64,000 bases of DNA from Macrotis lagotis (Eukaryota; Chordata; Mammalia; Peramelemorphia; Peramelidae), in assembly GCF_037893015.1 (NCBI RefSeq), contig NC_133665.1, positions 23,074,869 through 23,138,868 of the forward strand. Reading direction: 5' to 3'. The notes below the pieces were generated by a model that saw nothing but the letters and a program-made list of their open reading frames with translations, did not search any database and was not told the origin of the DNA. Below are positions 22,511 through 34,258 of this stretch, piece by piece (position 1 is the stretch's first letter; every line of letters starts with the position of its first letter). The position numbers and the translations under genes are program-made.

Positions 22511-22670
22511 AGGGGGTGGCGGCTAGGTGGCGTAGTGGATAGAGTGCTGGCCCTGGAGTCAGGAGTACCTGAATTCAAATCTGGCCTCAGACACTTAATT
22601 ACCTAGCTGTGTGGCCTTGGGCAAGCCACATAACTCCATTGCCTTGAAAAAAAAAACCTTAAAAAATAAA
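22511..22670 (+). mobile_element. Marsupial tRNA-like SINE, sense
   Basis: ggcggctaggtggcgtagtg, ggccctggagtcaggagtac, then ttgggcaagccacataactc and an A-rich tail. Full length. The flanking sequence on both sides looks like one older MIR (22430-22500 and 22680-22730). Confidence 0.9.
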
Positions 22671-22734
22671 ATAAAGTAAGCAGGTCTTCTTGGCTTCAGG
22701 GATGGCTCTTGTTCACTAAACCACACGATCTCTA

Positions 22735-25700
22735 GAAGAAAAATTAATGAAATGTGACTATAAGGGACATCTGAGATCCAGATTCCAACCTTACAGAAAA
22801 AGGAGAGGAAATGAGTTGATATGTATAATGAGTTTAAGGAGCTTAGAAAATACTTAGAAAGATGGCAAAATGATTAAAATTTTGGAGGAACTTATTTGTT
22901 ACTCGTAAATGATCTCTTTTGATCCTTTATAGCCAAGTCTTTGTGACTGACCCTTGAGAAGATTTATATGGACTACCAAACATACACTAGTGATCCACTA
23001 GGGGGAAGTAGAGGTCAACTTGTTCCCAGATAAATTGTGGTAAAGTGATTTGGGTTGTTTAATTAAGGGCAGGTAATAATGAGTAGACATTAGGAAAATG
23101 AGAATCTGAAATGCCATGCCCTGGCAAGTGGATGAGTGTACCTTGGAACAACTTCATGCAGCCATCTGAACAGAGTGAAGTGACTCTCCTTTTCTTGTTT
23201 TAAGTATCATCTGGGGAAGTGATTATCAGAATTTAAGCCTTGGTACTCATAGTGGGTAAGAATTTCTAGCCAACAATGTTCTTTGGTGGTCATTTTATGG
23301 AGACAGAAGGTTGGAGGGAGAATGCTTTTCAGAGTTTGCTAGAATAGAGATTAAACCAATTCTTAATTATCTCTGGAAAGGAGCCACTTATATATAAATG
23401 AACCCCTCAGATAATCCAAAAAAAACCCCTCTTCTATCTAAGCTTTTACCTGAGCAATTAACAAGTAGCTTAACTGACAGATTTGGGTTTGCCTTTTTCT
23501 CCCCATTCTTAAAGAGGGAGTAGGAGGCTTGTTCATAAATAGTATTTATGAAACGACTAATGTGTGAAAAAAGAGGGGTCTGGACTAATTAACTATTTGT
23601 ACAATTAGTTCCAATTAGGTAGGCATAGTCAGGAATTTGCTCTGTAGACTGACTCTTGCAGTGAGGTAATCCTCTTGGACATCTAGATTCTCCAATAAGC
23701 TCCATATTCTGAGGCAAGTTTTTGATTCTCTGGAGTCACTGACAAACCAGACATTCCAGATGGAATGGGCAACAGCCAATGAAATACAACCTGAGGCTTA
23801 TTTTGGGAACTCACTAGAATACTGAATTTAGAAAGAGACCTTACTTTGTAATTTATTAAAGGGTGAGGGAAGATGGGGTGAGGATAAAGTTGAATGAACT
23901 GATTTTTAAGTGTGAGTGTTCTATTTCTTCTTCCAGGTAAACATACTTTCCAAAGAGAAGACTAGGGAAATTTAGAGATAAACTATCAGATATTTTTTAT
24001 TCTTCAGAATTTAGGACTTGCTTTGATAGTTTGAGAAATGCTGACCATTTCCTTTTTTTCTTTTCTTCTATATAAAGATTAATGGAATCCTTAATACCAG
24101 AGGTTTCTATCCTCCAAAGAAAGGTTAGAAATGACAAGCTACCTGGGGGCCTGACTGGATAGAACTAGATAGAATTCTTCAAAGGAAAACTATATAACTA
24201 GCTATGAAAGAATGATGGTAGAAAACTACTATGAGTGAAAAACTTTCCCAAGTTCCATGACTCACCCAATTCTGCCATCTATAAGTTGCATAGCAGGTAC
24301 ACTGAGAAAATTTGGCCTGACTTGTTGCATGACCAAGAGCCAATTAAAGAGATCAGTAGCAACAGAGGTAACCTCTTATTTTTCATAGCATTAGAAATTG
24401 AAAACAGGTCTAGTTTTTGTTTTTCTTGAATCTTAAAACTTACATATATTCCCTCTATCTGTGTTGATAGTTTTATTATTGCCTGCTTTTTGGATCTTCC
24501 TTGGTGGGCTTGTCCCTTGATATCTTCACAAGACCTCATTAAATTATTGATATAGTTTTGTTTAGATGGAAGTAGCTATCAAATGCTATTCCCAGATTCA
24601 CTCTTGTGCTTGTATATTTGCTCTAAATATTGATATTTCCTTTCACTATCTAGGATTTCATGGTGAATATAACTTTGGTTACTTAACCAGGGATTTATTT
24701 TTTGGAACTACTGTCAATGGAGAGGTGAACTGTTAGGTCTAAAGTCACACTCCATATTGGTGGTAGAGTAAATCTTACAACCCCAAATTTTGAGACTCTA
24801 GGTCCAATGCTCTGAGAACCTGACTTTATTCAACCTTGAGAATGTAAATGAACACAACCATTCTATGTGACTTATTCAAAATCAAATTGACTCAAGGAGG
24901 AGATGGGAAGGCAGAGAGTAGTCCCAGATTAGATAATGATTTCTTCCTCTCTTTTTCTCTCATTAAAGAAATCCATGTGAAGGCTAAGAAATTGCATTAA
25001 AGCAAATAAACAAATAAACATCTTTAATCAAGAGAGTGCTAACAAAATGCTAACTTACTAAACATAAGACAACTGTACTTGCCTTCTGGAACAGTACTCT
25101 AAGAAAATGATACAAAGAGATTGATATTCCTTTTGATAGATTCCTCAATTTCTTTGTCATCAGTGTTTAGGTAACTGCCAAACTTACTTATCTGGACATT
25201 TAAAATTTGAATCTAAGGTTAGAAGTCCTGCAAAGAAGGTGGCAGAATGTCAGAACTTCTTTATTCTTTTGTGTTGCTAAACCAATAGGGAAAAATAGTT
25301 GCTTCCTTTAATGGATTTAATGGATCCATTCATTGTCCACCTTTATTTACATGTAACCTTGGTGAGAAGTTCATAGCCCTTTTGTAATTCTAAATTTCAG
25401 AAATACATCTGCTTAGAATAAGCAGACCTACAGCACAATGGGAAAAATATGAAATATGAAAAGATGATTCTCAAAAGTCTTCTGCCTTGAACCTCCTTCA
25501 GTGATCTAGGATTGGATAAACTAGGCAAGCAAATTCCATGGCAACCAACCATTTAACAACTTCATGGGGATGGAAGATAACTATCTCCTTCAACCTGAAA
25601 AAAGACTGCAAAGATGGAAGATAGCAGCCCCCTCTCCTCTCTACTAACCTCTCACATACATGCACACTCAAGAGAAATCTCTTCTTCATCTTTAGTGAGG

Positions 25701-25755
25701 AATACAGTCCTGTCTGAGTCCATCTGAAGTAGAGACATAATGAATTTCTGTCTTC
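22735..25755. other. 3 kb of largely unassigned DNA
   Basis: No gene and only vague repeat traces (for example an old LINE-like A-rich stretch at 25010). Frames at 24235-24539 overlap on opposite strands and 25498-25855 has two overlapping frames, none with a domain. A CTCF-like motif lies at 22995. Confidence 0.35.
22995..23007 (+). promoter_or_regulatory. CTCF-like core motif, one mismatch
   Basis: ccactagggggaa matches the CTCF core (CCASYAGRKGGCR) at all but the twelfth position. Single motifs of this kind arise by chance, so binding is not shown. Confidence 0.3.
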
Positions 25756-25759
25756 CATA

Positions 25760-26060
25760 ACTTAAATACTGTCCTTCCATATGATCAACTCCTAGCTTCC
25801 TTGATTTTCTTCCTTGCTTAAATTCCACCCACAAGATGCAGGTGATCTTTCCCAACTTCCCATTCCATCCTCTTTCCCTCTGAGACTACCTTACATGAAT
25901 ATATCTCTTTTCTGTATAGTTATTTACAGGTTATTTTCATTAGTTTATAAGCTCCTTGAGGGCAGAGACCATATTTTTATTTCTCTTTGTATCCATAGCA
26001 CCACCCATAGTATCTGATATATAATAAGCACTTAAGAATATTTGTCAACTTGATGTTTGG
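25760..26060 (+). mobile_element. L2 LINE 3' end, sense
   Basis: cttgcttaaattccacccac, gtttataagctccttgaggg, cagagaccatatttttattt and taataagcacttaagaatat are the L2 3' tail in order. Confidence 0.75.
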
Positions 26061-26229
26061 GGATGGGGTGTGTATTGCTTTGGATATCTTTGATGGGGAG
26101 AAAGAAAAGGATAAAAGGGGAATAGAATGAATAATGTAACCAATAACTTCAACTTTCTCCCTTCCCCTTCCACTTACTTTTGTATAGATCTGTTAAACAA
26201 TTAAATAGGTATTCATTTTCTCTTCATTC

Positions 26230-26345
26230 TTATGTGATCTGGATCATATAACTCAATCACTCTGAACCTCAGTTTTCTCATTTATAAAATTGAAGGTTGG
26301 ACTAGATAGTCTCTGAAGTATCATTGCCCTAGATCTATGATACTA
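26230..26345 (+). mobile_element. MIR-type SINE fragment, sense
   Basis: ctgaacctcagttttctcat, ttataaaattgaaggttgga and ctagatagtctctgaagtat fit a sense MIR tail. Confidence 0.65.
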
Positions 26346-26583
26346 GGATCCAGGGACTATTGTATATTACATTGTGTATATATAAATATATATATTGCAT
26401 ATACTAGCAATAGAATTGCCCACAAGCAAATAGCAAAAGAAGAAGAAACCAGGGCATAGCAGGAATGTACTGGCAAATGTTTAACAACTGGTTCCCCAAT
26501 AAAGTGCATTTTTATTTTTTTATTTTTAAAATTAAACATTTTAAAGTTTAATCTGAATTTTCATTTTGTAATGATTGCTGATT

Positions 26584-26743
26584 TCTTTTTTTTTTTAGGT
26601 TTTTGCAAGGCAAACAGGGTTAAGTGGCTTGCCCAAGGCCACAGAGCTAGGTAATTATTATTAAGTGTCTGAGACCGGATTTGAACCCAGGTACTCCTGA
26701 CTCCAGGGCCGGTGCTTTATCCACTGCGCCACCTAGCTGCCCC
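26584..26743 (-). mobile_element. Marsupial tRNA-like SINE, antisense, with target duplication
   Basis: From a T-run and ggtttttgcaaggcaaacag to ccacctagctgccccg. The flank atgattgctgatttct (26571-26586) recurs as atgattgctatttct (26745-26759), a clear duplication with one base lost. Low divergence indicates a young copy. Confidence 0.93.
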
Positions 26744-26861
26744 GATGATTGCTATTTCTAAGGAGTAAATGCTCACACTGAAAATTCAATTCTGGAATAG
26801 CTCCAGCATACCAGAATTCATGGATAATATATAACATGGATAACTAGTCTCTGATTCACAA

Positions 26862-27020
26862 ACTGAAAACTTTGATCATTCTACTTCTCTGCTCATCTAC
26901 CTTCCATGCCTCCCATTGACCATCAAATAAAGTAGAATTCCTGATCCTAGCATTTAAACTTCTTAAAACTAAGGCTCCAGTCTACCACTATTTAAAAACC
27001 TTCACTGATTTTCCATTGAC
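26862..27020 (+). mobile_element. L2 LINE fragment, sense
   Basis: tctgctcatctaccttccat, cctcccattgaccatcaaat, aaagtagaattcctgatcct and atttaaacttcttaaaacta correspond to the L2 ORF end. Confidence 0.55.
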
Positions 27021-27461
27021 TACTAAACAAATCCAAGCTCTTATTGTAGACACAACCTGGTGGTAATATCCCATTACAACTTTATCTTACCTTAGAATGC
27101 TCTTATCTTAGACAAAAATTGAATGATTCAATTCTGTCCTTTGTGTAAATGTAGGCATCATCCAGACATAAGAACAGCATAGACAATGACTATAGTAAAG
27201 TAAGAGAAAACTTCTGTTTATAAAGTCTACTTCTCTTTAGAAAGACTCATCTTGGTCCTACAGAATTTGTGATAAAAATGTAACTTCCTCTTCTCTGTAG
27301 GGAAGGTGAAGACTATAAATGTGAAATATGGAATATGCTGTCAGATGAATATCTTGGGTAATTTAAAAAATATTTTTCTTGTTACAAAGGAGACAGATAC
27401 AAAGTAAAACAAGGGGAAATTACTGTTGTGTTTCATAAAACAAAAATTAAAATATCTTAAA

Positions 27462-27631
27462 AAATGGGTACTGGGGCAGCTAGGTGGAACAGTGGATAAA
27501 GCACCGGCCCTGGAGTCAGGAGTACCTGGGTTCAAATCCGGTCTCAGACACTTAATAATAATTACCTAGCTGTGTGGCCTTGGGCAAGCCACTTAACCCC
27601 GTTTGCCTTGAACAAAAAACAAATGGGTACT
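27462..27631 (+). mobile_element. Marsupial tRNA-like SINE, sense, perfect target duplication
   Basis: The SINE runs 27473-27620, from ggggcagctaggtggaacag to gtttgccttgaacaaaaaac. It is flanked by aaatgggtact at 27462-27472 and again at 27621-27631, an exact 11-nt duplication. One of the youngest insertions in the window. The minus-strand frame at 27341-27535 is a shadow of it. Confidence 0.95.
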
Positions 27632-28315
27632 TGTTTTAAGGAAAAGCTTAAGGTCATTGAAATCACAGGCCAGTTTCCAAAGGTAATATTGACTGTTCTC
27701 CTCTTGCATCTTTAATTCTGAACCCAGCTCATGCCTATCCCAATGTCTTTCCAATATATCTTTATTAATAAATCATCTCTATAACTATCCATTACAATTT
27801 GGACAATAGGAATTTTTCATGCACTTCGTTTTTCCTGTGTAGATAGTTAGACCACACATTTTTGAGTAAATGTGGATCATATTTAAAAGATTCCATACTC
27901 TGTTTTAGGGCTTATATTAGTCATAGCACAGCATGACTAGACATGACCATCAATAAGAGTACCATTTCCATTTAGTTTTTGTGCAGGATATATTTTATAA
28001 TAATGGCAAATACCATTGACAAGCATACATTGCTTCATGTTTCATGATCCACTTGTTATTAACTACCAGAAAGTCATGAAACAAAATTATCTCTGTGGTC
28101 TTTTGAAAAGAATCATGTAATTTAGACACAGGTATGTGAGATATCATCAGAAGAATCTCCCAACTATCCCAAATACATGCTAAATGATTCTTTGTTGTAG
28201 AGTGTTGTAGAGTCTTGCATTCTTTGTATCTTAAGAGTGATTTGTATGTCTGAAGAGATGGGTTCAGGTATAAGGTGTCATTAGCAAAAGCCTGTTTGTT
28301 CTTTTATCATACTTT
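27632..28315. other. Unassigned DNA
   Basis: No recognisable element or gene. Confidence 0.35.
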
Positions 28316-28319
28316 TGTG

Positions 28320-28790
28320 AGAGTATCCTGAGATTACCATGACTATTTCTTATGAGTTACCTTAACAAGAAGGTGCACTGGACACAGAGTAAACCTGTTT
28401 GTTGAAAGGAACCAAACAGGTGTGCAGTGAATAAAAGTCTTGCTCATTACCAGTTGCCTTTGTTGTTGTTCAGTGATTGAGGAAGCTTGAACCAACTTAA
28501 ATCAGCCTTGTGATCAACTGTTCCTGTAAAACATCTTACTTCTGTGTCCCACCTATTCCTTAAAAAGGCTCTTCATTCTTTACTTTAACTCCTCCAGAAG
28601 TCTCCCCTTTGTGATTTTCAAGTATAAATTGCCTCTGCCTCTGCCTCTCCTAGGTGGTGAGTTCTTTTGTACTTTGTACTGGGGTACCTCAGTATGAGTC
28701 TGATTTTTCTCCTAAGAAAACTTTTCTGTTTTCAAATCAACTTGAATTCTTGTACATTTTGAGGAGTGGGTTTTACCAGATTGACACCTT
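28320..28790 (+). other. Possible degenerate LTR-like segment
   Basis: It contains an ataaaa-type signal near 28430, a CT-rich run (gcctctgcctctgcctctcc), and a terminal-looking stretch ggagtgggttttaccagatt. The layout is loosely like an endogenous retroviral LTR. I see no reliable TG..CA ends and no retroviral gene remains, so this is a weak call. Confidence 0.2.
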
Positions 28791-28859
28791 CATAGATAAT
28801 ACCCTTGATGCTTGTGTATATTTTTCTCATTAAAAACTTTTGAGTGATGGAAAAGTTGG

Positions 28860-29010
28860 AGCATGAATTTAAATTCATAAAATCTGGTTTTGAATCTTGG
28901 CTCTGTCACTTTTCTCTCTCTTTACTAGCTGTGTGGCCATGAGCTCTACATCTCCAACCATCAGTTGTCTCATTTATAATAGGGATAATATTTTATTTGT
29001 CTACTAAGTA
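28860..29010 (+). mobile_element. MIR-type SINE, sense
   Basis: ttttgaatcttggctctgtc, actagctgtgtggccatgag and cagttgtctcatttataata are the sense MIR core and tail. Confidence 0.7.
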
Positions 29011-29235
29011 GAGTTGCTGAGGGTAATAAGATAGATAATGAAAAGTGCCATAAATTCCCACATAAGAGTGGTGGTGGGGAACAATAAAGAAGTTGCTTTT
29101 GATAAAGAATTGAGATGTAACTTCTGCAGTTGCCTTAACTGACCTTAAGGTAATATTTAATGCATATAAAGCCCAGAATGAGTTGGAAACTGGGCTATTG
29201 AATATAAGGAGACAAAGCACTTGAATGAAATAATC

Positions 29236-29239
29236 TTTT

Positions 29240-29317
<78 letters not shown>

Positions 29318-29361
29318 TTTCTTCCTTTCTTCCTTTCTTCCTTTCTTCCTTTCTTCCTTTC
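29236..29361 (+). repeat. (TTTC)n microsatellite with TTCC variants
   Basis: Pure ctttctttct for about 75 bp, then alternating ctttcttc units. Frames on both strands here are repeat artefacts. Confidence 0.97.
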
Positions 29362-29451
29362 ATCTATCTAGTTTTCTCTGTCTCTATATCTTTGTCTCTA
29401 TCTCTATTGCCTTTCTATCATCTATCAATTATCCTTTTCATTTTTCTATAA

Positions 29452-29520
29452 ATGTATATATATATATATATATGAAGTTATAGATAGATTAGGTAGATAG
29501 ATAGAAATGGATCTTGATCC
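29452..29520 (+). repeat. (TA)n and GATA-type simple repeats
   Basis: A run of ta units at about 29455-29474, then tagatagatt and aggtagatagatag. Confidence 0.9.
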
Positions 29521-30235
29521 ATATATCTTTCTGACATCTTTATTTTTAAAACAAACTTTCATAGTTTTGTGACTCCCTCCTGAAATTTCAAGGTCCCTTC
29601 CCCTCACCCCATACATAGTTATCAGGCTACAGATGCTTTCCTTCCTCTCTGCCTCATATCTAATATTCAGTGACTGACAAATACCAGTGCTTGTTTTAAC
29701 TGCATCTCTCTACTCCCATTTGACTTCATTGCTCTGTAGGGTCTTTGGAAGCAAGGACTTTAGTTCATGATGAGCCTTACAAATTGTCCTTCCAGTGCTA
29801 GGCAAATGACACAGATGAATTGATCATCACTTGAGAGTGCTTACAGTTTAGAGCACCGACCAATAGAACCCACCTAGCAACCAACAGGCTTTCAGAGCTA
29901 GGGGAATAGCAGAATTGGGAGAAAGTGTGTTTCTGCACAGATGGCTCCCATCAGAATGAAGACATACCGGTGGTGAAAGGTGCTTATGAAACAGGATCTC
30001 AGGGACTGGCAATACTTCTGATAGTTTCCTGCCTGCTAACAGATTGCAGATGAACATCTATCTCTATGTGAGTTTTTTCTCCTCCAGGGACAGCCCTTGC
30101 TGAGTTTTTTTTTTGTTTGTTTATTTTTTACTGGTTAATTTAGTCAGGTCTATGGCATGAGAGAATTCAATTTTGGGTGCCTTATTTTCCTTTCTCCTAT
30201 TGTGCAAGTTTAGAACATCTTCTGAGGACTGGATT
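29520..30235. other. Unassigned DNA
   Basis: No gene or repeat recognised. The minus-strand frame at 29848-30057 has no family signature. Confidence 0.35.
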
Positions 30236-30239
30236 CATT

Positions 30240-30390
30240 GATCATAGATTAAGATCTAGAAGGTCATGTAGTATAATTCTATTATTTTACAAATAAAGAA
30301 ACTGAGGTTTCTGGTGATTAAGTGTCCTGCCCAGGGTCACACAACTACCAGCTAAGATTTGAACCTGATTCATCACTTTCCTTCCCTGTA
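30240..30390 (-). mobile_element. MIR-type SINE, antisense
   Basis: attaagatctagaaggtcat, acaaataaagaaactgaggt, ctgcccagggtcacacaact and agatttgaacctgattcat. Confidence 0.7.
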
Positions 30391-30895
30391 TCTTGTTTCA
30401 TTTTGCTGATGGGGAGAGGACTCATAAGGACCAGCAGATACATGATGTTCTCAAAACTGTTCTACTAGGTTGCTTCTCTGTCCTGACCACTGACCCATTT
30501 CCAACTGCCAATCATACTGAATCATGTAAAATTATGCAGTGCTACATATCTTCACAAGAGATAGGTTGAGACCCACAAATTCATTTTCACATGTAACTTA
30601 AACCAAGAGTTTTCTTTCTCAAATCTGCAGTGGTGTCAAAAAAAATGGTTTTCTAGAGGTCAAACAGGGGTAGAGAAGTACAAAACCTTGTCCCTATTAG
30701 GAATCTAGAGCACTTAGTTTCTGACCAAATGATTGACCCTGACACCATCTACTTCTTATTTAGTCATTCCTGTTTTAAGGATTCACAAATTAAAACAGTC
30801 TTTATAGGATGCATATTTACATTTAAGAGACCCTGACTTAAGATTTTGATTATTAGCAATCACATGTCACAGTTAGAAGCCCCTTGTCTAGTAAG
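30390..30895. other. Unassigned DNA
   Basis: No gene or repeat recognised. Confidence 0.35.
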
Positions 30896-30899
30896 AGCT

Positions 30900-31080
30900 C
30901 AGAGGAAAGAACACTAGATTTGAGAACTGAGAAGATTAGGATTTTAATTTTTCTTCTGCCACTGTGATCTTGGACAAGTCCTATGACATCCCTGGACTTC
31001 AGTTTCTTTAGCTGTAAAATGATAGCATTATACTAGCTCTTCTTTGAGATCCTTTGTCCCTCTAACAGTATGGGATTGTA
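30900..31080 (+). mobile_element. MIR-type SINE, sense
   Basis: gaaagaacactagatttgag, tgtgatcttggacaagtcct and cttcagtttctttagctgta in order. Confidence 0.75.
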
Positions 31081-31329
31081 ATTATGATGTCCAATCTTTT
31101 TTTTGGTGGGGATGGGGGGGGTGGAAATCATTTTTTTTTAAATTTGGGTTGAATGGGGTTTTTTTTATCTTTTGAATTGACTATTATTTTTTTTCCCTCT
31201 CTGATTCATCAATATATAAAGCTAGTTCCCTGAGAGCTAGTTCCTGGGAGAAATTTTGCCTACTAAAGTGGGTCAGAACCTTCTCTGTAATTAACAGGTA
31301 CAGAGATTTTTCTAGAACACCAAAGGTTA

Positions 31330-31725
31330 AATGGGAAAGAACAAATATTTATTAAGCACTATGTACTAGGCACTGTGCTACCTAGGTGCTTTATAATAAT
31401 TATCTCATTTGATCTTTAATAACAATCTTGGGAGTCGTGTATTATTACAACCAATTTACAGATGAGAAAACCGAGGCAGACAGAGGTTAAGGGACTTGCC
31501 TAGTGTCACAGTAAGGATCTGAAGTTAAGTTTGAACTTGACTCTTACTGTCTTCAGACAGTACTTCTCTAACTGCCCCAAGGAGCTCATCATTGGAATAA
31601 TCTATAAAATCTCATTAGCAATGGATCTCCACCCAGCTACATAGGTTAAATGACTTTCTCAAGGTCAGATTTGAACCTAGGTCTGCATCAGTCCTAAAGG
31701 AGCTCTCTAATTACTACTTCTCACT
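31330..31725 (-). mobile_element. MIR-type SINEs, antisense, probably two adjacent copies
   Basis: The first gives aatatttattaagcactatg, aattatctcatttgatcttt, agatgagaaaaccgaggcag and taagggacttgcctagtgtc (to about 31580). A second partial copy follows with gttaaatgactttctcaagg and atttgaacctaggtctg (31640-31725). Confidence 0.7.
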
Positions 31726-31854
31726 AACTCTCAAATTTAAAGGGAATAAATACTTTTTTCTTCTTTATTTCTTCTTTCTTCTTCCTGATCCTTAGAAATA
31801 AAACTAAGTTCGTAAAGGAAATAAATTATTTTGTAAGCAAATAAGCAACCAAAC

Positions 31855-32200
31855 AAATTCAATTCAATTCAAAAAGCATTTATTAAATCCTTATTATGTG
31901 TTAGGCACTTTGTTAAGTGATGGAGTCACAAAAGCAAACAATGAAATAGCCTCAGACCTTAAAGAGCTTAAATTTTATGAGGGAAATTGAAAAAGAAGTA
32001 CATGTGAATAGAAATTAAATTAAAGATAAGATCTATTAAAATTAATTTCAGTAATGTGTTGGGGACACAGGTCTGATATTAAGGACAGTTTGTTAACAAT
32101 GAAAAGGAAGATAATGTAGGAAGGGGCTGTTCACAGCAACTTCATGCTAAAGGACCAATGAGAGGAAAAGACTGTCTAGAAATCAAAGAGTTTCAGTCTG
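31855..32200 (+). repeat. Old unclassified repeat
   Basis: aaaaagcatttattaaatcc, tatgtgttaggcactttgt and ccttaaagagcttaaatttt are the opening of the same family as 14690. Confidence 0.5.
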
Positions 32201-32740
32201 TGCATCCATGAACATATTTGCAGCAAGTCCAGATCATATATTAATATTATCTGTATTTCCTTTGTCTTGTAGAATGCATGAACTGAAGCAAACTACTTTA
32301 ATTCAGACTACTGGCACTCTTTTTAAAATAGGAAAATGTAAAGCTCTCAAGGTTTAGGATCTTTTTGGTTGACATCTTGCCATATCCTGGGAGCTTCCTT
32401 GTCTTGGCTCAGAATTCTAGAGAACAGAGAAGACCATCCTTGTAGCCCTCCAAACTGTGGAATTATAAGGCAATCATATGAGAAGCTAATCCTAACAGGT
32501 TTTCATCTCTGTTTGTAATACTTACTCAGCCATTGTTTCTTCCTATTATTTTTGTCTTTCTACTTTGCTTTTCTACACAATTGTCTTTCTTTTTAGAAAT
32601 TTGAACACTTATTTCAGAATTCAAAGATAGGTTGTATATGTTGATATTTGCAGCTGTTGTCTCCCTGAGAAGAGTGTAAGATCCTATATAATTTTGTTTT
32701 TAGATTCCCAGAACCTCTCTCAAGGCACGATTGTAGTTGT
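32200..32740. other. Unassigned DNA
   Basis: No gene or repeat recognised. Confidence 0.35.
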
Positions 32741-32741
32741 T

Positions 32742-32915
32742 GAGTTATTTTAAAGCCATATCTGTGTCTTCATGACCCCATTTGGGTCTTTGGGTTTTTA
32801 TTTTTTTTGGCAAAGATACTAGACTGGTTTGCATTTTCTTCTCCAACTCATTTTGAAAATGGAGAAACTGAGGCAAAGGGAGTTAAATGACTTGCTGAAG
32901 GTCACACAAGATGGA
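32742..32915 (-). mobile_element. MAR1-type SINE, antisense
   Basis: ttttaaagccatatctgtgt, catgaccccatttgggtctt, ggcaaagatactagactggt and ttgcattttcttctccaact are the inverted RTE/BovB-like tail. A gagaaactgaggcaaaggg core follows. Confidence 0.85.
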
Positions 32916-32939
32916 GGATTTTTAAAAAAAATGTCTTTT

Positions 32940-33150
32940 TAAGTAATAGGAAACAATGACAGACTTTTATAAAGAACTTGCTATGTGCCAGATGCTATGC
33001 TATTATTAGCCTCATTTTACAGATAAGAAAACTGAGATAAAGTGAGTTGTCCAATGTCACATAGCTAGTAAATGTTTAAGACTGAATTTGAACTCAATCT
33101 CCCCTGATTCCAGGCCCAGAACTCTAGCCATTGAATTCCCTAGCTGCCCA
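32940..33150 (-). mobile_element. MIR-type SINE, antisense
   Basis: cttgctatgtgccagatgct, cctcattttacagataagaa, gtgagttgtccaatgtcaca and ctctagccattgaattccct. The frames at 33088-33463 start inside this element and have no family match. Confidence 0.7.
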
Positions 33151-33589
33151 ACAAGGTCCCTTTATTATAAGTTTCACGATCCCAACAAACACCCTAGACA
33201 TGGGGACCAGACCACTACCTATTATTTCACTGGAATACAGAACGCCTGGGTTAGGAGAGTTCCTCTCTCATGCAGTGGGCAGGCACCTTCTCCAAAAAGT
33301 ACAGAGACTTAATAGAGTCCTTAGATGGTCATATGGTTTAAGAAGGGCCTCACAGTTAGTATGCATCAAAGATGGCATTTCAATTCAGGTTTTCCTGTAT
33401 TTGAGGCAGGCTCTATCTATGCTGCCTCCACAATTTTCAATCAGTTTATATAAAATTTATTGAAAACCACCACCACATAGATTGACTCCTCCTATTCATA
33501 GCTTTCTGAACTACAAAGTTAGTGTTATCTAAGATAATGAAACATTCTGATTTCATTACTTTGCTACTAACTTATTCTTTACAAACATT

Positions 33590-33745
33590 TGTTGTCGTTA
33601 TCATAAAACTTTTCCTCACAACAGCCCTTTGAGTCAGGTGGTATAAATGCTATAATTTTCATTTTACAGATGAAAAAACTGAGGCAAGGTCAAATAACTT
33701 GTTCAGGTCACAGAGCTAGTAGATACCAGCAAAGTGATCAGGGCT
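33590..33745 (-). mobile_element. MIR-type SINE, antisense
   Basis: cacaacagccctttgagtca, attttacagatgaaaaaact and ataacttgttcaggtcacag. Confidence 0.65.
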
Positions 33746-33856
33746 TAATTTATATTTTTATTGATTTTCTGAATTTAAGAATATGATGGAGAAGATTTTT
33801 ACAAAAGGCAGAATGAGGTTAAAAGTATGTCATAGGTAGCTAAACATACCCAAGAC

Positions 33857-33860
33857 TATC

Positions 33861-33914
<54 letters not shown>

Positions 33915-33915
33915 A
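33857..33915 (+). repeat. (TCTA)n microsatellite
   Basis: About 14 uninterrupted tcta units. Confidence 0.97.
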
Positions 33916-33946
33916 TCTATTTAGCTATCCAATGCAACACACATGC

Positions 33947-33990
33947 ATATTACATATATATATACATATATATATATACATATGTATATA

Positions 33991-34022
<32 letters not shown>

Positions 34023-34023
34023 C
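33947..34023 (+). repeat. TA/TG-rich microsatellite
   Basis: Alternating ta with ca, tg and gt interruptions. Confidence 0.93.
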
Positions 34024-34033
34024 AGACCTACAT

Positions 34034-34258
34034 AAGGGGAAGCTAGATGTTGCAGTAGAGAGCAGTGAGTGGACTTAAAATCAGAAAGTGTCTCAGACAC
34101 TTATCTTTGGATAAGTCACTTAATTCTGTTTGCCTCAGTTTCCTCATCCACAAAATGAGCTGGAGAAGTAAATGGCAAATCATTCCAATATCTTTGCCAA
34201 GAAAGCCCTAAAATGAAGTCACAAAGAGTTGAAAAATGACTGAAACAATCCAACAACA
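34034..34258 (+). mobile_element. MAR1-type SINE, sense, near full length
   Basis: ggggaagctagatgttgcag opens it. ttgcctcagtttcctcatcc, aaatgagctggagaagtaaa, tggcaaatcattccaatatc, tttgccaagaaagccctaaa and tcacaaagagttgaaaaatg give the core and the RTE/BovB-like tail. Confidence 0.9.

Noticed and set aside
29157..29451. Lys/Glu/Arg-rich and Phe/Leu/Ser-rich frames
   Set aside because: Translation of the TTTC/GAAA microsatellite.
33088..33463. Frames of 74 and 110 codons
   Set aside because: They begin in an antisense MIR and have no domain, coding context or family match.
33857..34023. Regular short repeats considered as a CRISPR-like array
   Set aside because: No spacers; it is a simple tetranucleotide/dinucleotide repeat in vertebrate DNA.
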